From Bacillota bacterium (GTDB taxonomy: Bacteria > Bacillota > Clostridia > Christensenellales > SZUA-584), in assembly GCA_023396555.1 (NCBI GenBank), contig JAEWWC010000095.1, positions 1 to 16,246 on the forward strand: a DNA stretch of 16,246 nt, given 5' to 3'. Under the pieces are notes generated by a model. It worked only from the letters and a program-made list of their open reading frames with translations, searched no databases and was not told the origin of the DNA. Below, piece after piece: positions 13,976-16,246 of this stretch. Numbering within the stretch: the first letter of the stretch is position 1; the number at the start of each line of letters is the position of its first letter. A program made the translations under genes and the position numbers.

Positions 13976-14668
13976 ATGCAGTGTTCCAGAGAAGTGGACG
14001 AAATGATCTATGTGGCAAAAGGCCCGAAGCACGGCCCCGCGCCCATTCCCGAAGAAGGCCTTTGGGTAAAGGCTAAGCAGATCACAGACATTTCCGGCCT
14101 GACGCACGGCGTGGGCTGGTGCGCACCGCAGCAGGGTGCGTGCAAGCTGACGCTCAACGTTAAGGAAGGCATCATTGAAGAAGCGCTGGTCGAGACCATC
14201 GGCTGCAGCGGCATGACGCACAGCGCCGCGATGGCCGCCGAAGTGCTCTCCGGCAAGACGATACTCGAAGCCCTCAACACCGACCTCGTGTGCGACGCGA
14301 TCAACACCGCAATGCGCGAGCTGTTTCTGCAGATCGTATACGGCCGCACGCAAACGGCGTTTTCCGAATGCGGCCTGCCCATCGGTGCTGGCCTCGAAGA
14401 CCTCGGCAAGGGCCTCCGCTCACAGGTGGGCACGATGTACAGCACGCAGGCCAAGGGTGTCCGTTACCTCGAGATGGCCGAAGGCTACGTGACCGAGCTG
14501 GCGCTCTCCGACACGGATGAAGTGATCGGCTACAAGTTCGTGCACCTCGGCAAGATGATGGAAGCTATCCGCAAGGGCACCGACCCGGCGGCTGCGCTTG
14601 CCAAAAACACCAACACATACGGACAGTTCGAAGGCGCGGCGAAGTACATCGACCCGCGCGTGAAATAG
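13976..14668 (+). CDS. NifU/IscU-like iron-sulfur scaffold, GGGtGRT-associated
   Basis: A 230-aa cytoplasmic protein resembling the NifU N-terminal/IscU scaffold family, in the variant found next to GGGtGRT genes. ATG 13976 follows AGGAGG (13960-13965) by 10 nt; a second ATG at 14003 lacks a ribosome binding site. Cysteines sit at 3, 49, 56, 77, 106 and 132. GACKLTLNV (Cys56) matches the first IscU cluster Cys, IGCSGMTHSAAMA followed by GKTILEAL (Cys77) matches the GCGxAxxSSS motif and its helix, and ECGLPIG (Cys132) may replace the third ligand. Differences are an extra Cys49 (CxxxxxxC with Cys56), no Asp next to the first Cys, and a long C-terminal extension (about 140-230) absent from IscU. 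Family knowledge supports Fe-S or metal binding; the actual client is unknown. Its stop overlaps the ribosome binding site of the next gene, so the two are translated as a pair. Confidence 0.88.
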   Translation: MQCSREVDEMIYVAKGPKHGPAPIPEEGLWVKAKQITDISGLTHGVGWCAPQQGACKLTLNVKEGIIEEALVETIGCSGMTHSAAMAAEVLSGKTILEALNTDLVCDAINTAMRELFLQIVYGRTQTAFSECGLPIGAGLEDLGKGLRSQVGTMYSTQAKGVRYLEMAEGYVTELALSDTDEVIGYKFVHLGKMMEAIRKGTDPAAALAKNTNTYGQFEGAAKYIDPRVK

Positions 14669-14680
14669 GAGGTCAAATCA

Positions 14681-15679
14681 ATGGTGACATTCGAAGGTTA
14701 CAACAGACGCATCGCGGGCATCGAAGCCTGCATGAAGCAATATGGCTTTGAAAGCCTAGAGCAGGTGGAAGAGTTCTGCCAGTCCCATGGCATCGACGTG
14801 GCGGGCATCGTCAAGGGCGTGCAGCCCATCGCGTTCGATAACGCGGTGTGGGCGTACACGCTAGGCGCGGCCATTGCGCTGAAGAAGGGCTGCAAGGTCG
14901 CGGCGGACGCGGCAGAAGCCATCGGCATCGGCCTGCAGGCGTTCTGCATTCCGGGCAGCGTGGCGGCGCAGCGCGAAGTGGGCATCGGCCACGGTAATCT
15001 CGCGGCCATGCTGCTGCGCGAAGAGACGCAGTGCTTCTGCTTCCTCGCCGGCCACGAGTCGTTCGCGGCGGCGGAAGGCGCCATCGGCATCGCGAAGACG
15101 GCCAACAAGGTCCGCAAAACGCCCCTGCGCGTCATACTGAACGGTCTCGGCAAGGACGCGGCCTACATCATCTCGCGCATCAACGGCTTCACCAACGTGG
15201 AGACGGAATACGACTACGCCTCTGGCGAGCTCAAGATCGTTTGGGAGAAGGCGTTTTCCACCGGCACACGCGCATCGGTCAAGTGCTATGGCTCGGACGA
15301 CGTGTCCGAAGGTGTGGCCATCATGCGGCATGAGGGCGTGGACGTGTCCATCACCGGCAACTCCACCAACCCCACCCGTTTCCAGCACCCCGTTGCGGGC
15401 ACCTACAAGAAATGGGCCATCGAAAACGGTAAGAAATACTTCTCAGTGGCTTCGGGTGGCGGCACCGGTCGTACGCTGCATCCGGACAACATGGCGGCGG
15501 GTCCCGCTTCCTACGGCATGACGGATACGATGGGCCGCATGCACGGCGACGCGCAGTTCGCGGGTTCTTCCTCCGTTCCGGCGCACGTAGAAATGATGGG
15601 CCTCATCGGCATGGGCAACAATCCGATGGTGGGCGCTTCCGTGGCGGTAGCCGTGGCGGTGGAACAAGCTCTGTCGTAA
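14681..15679 (+). CDS. GGGtGRT family protein, function unknown
   Basis: A 332-aa cytoplasmic protein of the family named after its GGGTGRT motif, here at residues 259-265 within SVASGGGTGRTLHPDN. Its function has not been established as far as I know. AGGAGG (14667-14672) overlaps the upstream stop codon and lies 8 nt before the ATG; the intergenic gap is 12 bp. The sequence has no signal peptide or membrane span. It contains several Gly/Ala-rich helices, Cys at 17, 33, 71, 89, 118, 120 and 202 (118-120 as CFC) and His-rich spots (GIGHGN, LAGHES, FQHP, RMHGD). The Gly-rich motif could bind a phosphate or nucleotide, and the Cys/His residues a metal; both are inference. Constant pairing with a NifU-like scaffold suggests that it receives or uses a metal cluster. 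Confidence 0.9.
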   Translation: MVTFEGYNRRIAGIEACMKQYGFESLEQVEEFCQSHGIDVAGIVKGVQPIAFDNAVWAYTLGAAIALKKGCKVAADAAEAIGIGLQAFCIPGSVAAQREVGIGHGNLAAMLLREETQCFCFLAGHESFAAAEGAIGIAKTANKVRKTPLRVILNGLGKDAAYIISRINGFTNVETEYDYASGELKIVWEKAFSTGTRASVKCYGSDDVSEGVAIMRHEGVDVSITGNSTNPTRFQHPVAGTYKKWAIENGKKYFSVASGGGTGRTLHPDNMAAGPASYGMTDTMGRMHGDAQFAGSSSVPAHVEMMGLIGMGNNPMVGASVAVAVAVEQALS

Positions 15680-15701
15680 ACTATATACATACTCAAACGC
15701 G

Positions 15702-15736
15702 AATGGGCGGCCAATGGCCGCCCATTTTATTTTTTC
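15702..15736 (+). terminator. Strong terminator of the GGGtGRT operon
   Basis: A perfect 11-bp stem (15702-15712 with 15716-15726, core GGGCGGCC/GGCCGCCC), a 3-nt loop, then a T-rich tail ending in six T. It closes the two-gene operon 22 nt after its stop and insulates it from the converging lgt gene. Confidence 0.92.
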
Positions 15737-15757
15737 TTTAGCTGATAGTCGGATATG

Positions 15758-16246
15758 TCAGGGCTTATCTGTCGGGACGTTAAGTCTGTCTGCCGCTCCG
15801 CGCAGCCGGGGCAGCCGGTCCCGGAAAAACAAAAGAAGGCCGCCAGCCAGCATGAATATCGCGATAAACTGCGACGTGGAAAGCAGACCGACCGCTCCGC
15901 GCGCGTCCGTGCGGAAAAACTCGATGATAAACCGGCCCACGCTGTAAAGCATGAGATAGAGCCCGGCCACCTTGCCGGTGCTTCTCACTTTGCGGGCATA
16001 AAGTATCAGTATCAGTGCAATGAGAAAGTCTCCCGCGCTGGATAAAAGCTGCGTGGGGAACAGAGGTATACCGTTAGGCGCAATGTCCGAATGCTGAAAA
16101 ACGATGCCGATCGGCAGGTCCGTCTCACCCCCGTAGCAGCAGCCCGCCAGAAAACAGCCGATGCGGCCAAAGCCTTGGGCCACAGCCACCGAGGGTATAA
16201 TCAGGTCGAAGTACTGCATAAAGCTGACCCTTTTCTTGCGGCAGTA
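15758..16246 (-). CDS. lgt: Prolipoprotein diacylglyceryl transferase, C-terminal part
   Basis: Lgt transfers a diacylglyceryl group from phosphatidylglycerol to the lipobox Cys of prolipoproteins in the cytoplasmic membrane. Only the last 162 residues are in the window; the frame stays open to the right edge, so the start lies beyond 16246. An internal ATG at 16219 is not the real start, since the residues before it (YCRKKRVSF) fit the family. The key signature GRIGCFLAGCCYGGETD is present, followed by PTQL and the late RFIIEFFR segment containing a conserved Arg. Hydrophobic spans match the last membrane helices. The stop is TGA at 15760-15758. Its likely substrates include the two lipoproteins encoded at the left of this window. 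Confidence 0.95.
   Translation of the reverse strand, partial: YCRKKRVSFMQYFDLIIPSVAVAQGFGRIGCFLAGCCYGGETDLPIGIVFQHSDIAPNGIPLFPTQLLSSAGDFLIALILILYARKVRSTGKVAGLYLMLYSVGRFIIEFFRTDARGAVGLLSTSQFIAIFMLAGGLLLFFRDRLPRLRGAADRLNVPTDKP

Overview
The window reads as chromosomal DNA of an endospore-forming member of the Bacillota, most likely a moderately GC-rich, probably uncultured member of the class Clostridia. The evidence is a SpoIIE phosphatase, a SleB/CwlJ-type cortex hydrolase, a SpoIID-domain protein, a T-box riboswitch, strong AGGAGG ribosome binding sites, frequent TTG starts, and a NifU-like/GGGtGRT gene pair known mainly from Clostridia. I see no phage, transposon, CRISPR, tRNA or rRNA.

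Layout, left to right. 1-412 is gene-free and holds two back-to-back intrinsic terminators and a structured stretch that may hide a small minus-strand RNA. 413-2650 carries two unrelated, separately terminated lipoprotein genes on the plus strand. 2733-6182 is an ileS unit: a sigma-A promoter, an isoleucine-type T-box leader with a terminator, and a long (1036 aa) IleS2-type isoleucyl-tRNA synthetase. 6183-6658 separates convergent genes and contains four DnaA-box-like sites, two of them as a perfect inverted repeat. 6659-9601 (minus) encodes a large secreted SpoIID-domain protein with six SH3-like repeats and a Thr/Pro linker. 10120-10782 (plus) is the SleB/CwlJ-type hydrolase behind a near-consensus promoter. 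10931-13252 (minus) is spoIIE, with a promoter region resembling a Spo0A-activated one. 13445-13834 is a small hypothetical gene. 13976-15679 is a two-gene operon, a NifU-like scaffold plus a GGGtGRT protein. 15758-16246 (minus) is the C-terminal part of lgt, cut by the window edge.

How the genes relate. Three genes (SpoIID-like, SleB-like, spoIIE) point to cell-wall remodelling and sporulation. Lgt would lipidate the two lipoproteins at the left end. ileS is housekeeping and controlled by tRNA-Ile charging. The least understood part is the NifU-like/GGGtGRT operon: it has its own extended -10 promoter, tight coupling and a strong terminator, and both proteins carry several cysteines, which suggests a dedicated metal-cluster or sulfur-related system of unknown purpose.

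Two patterns cross gene borders. Ile-Leu pairs are written almost only as ATA followed by a Leu codon, never with ATC, although ATC is common elsewhere. Three of the genes start with TTG behind good ribosome binding sites.
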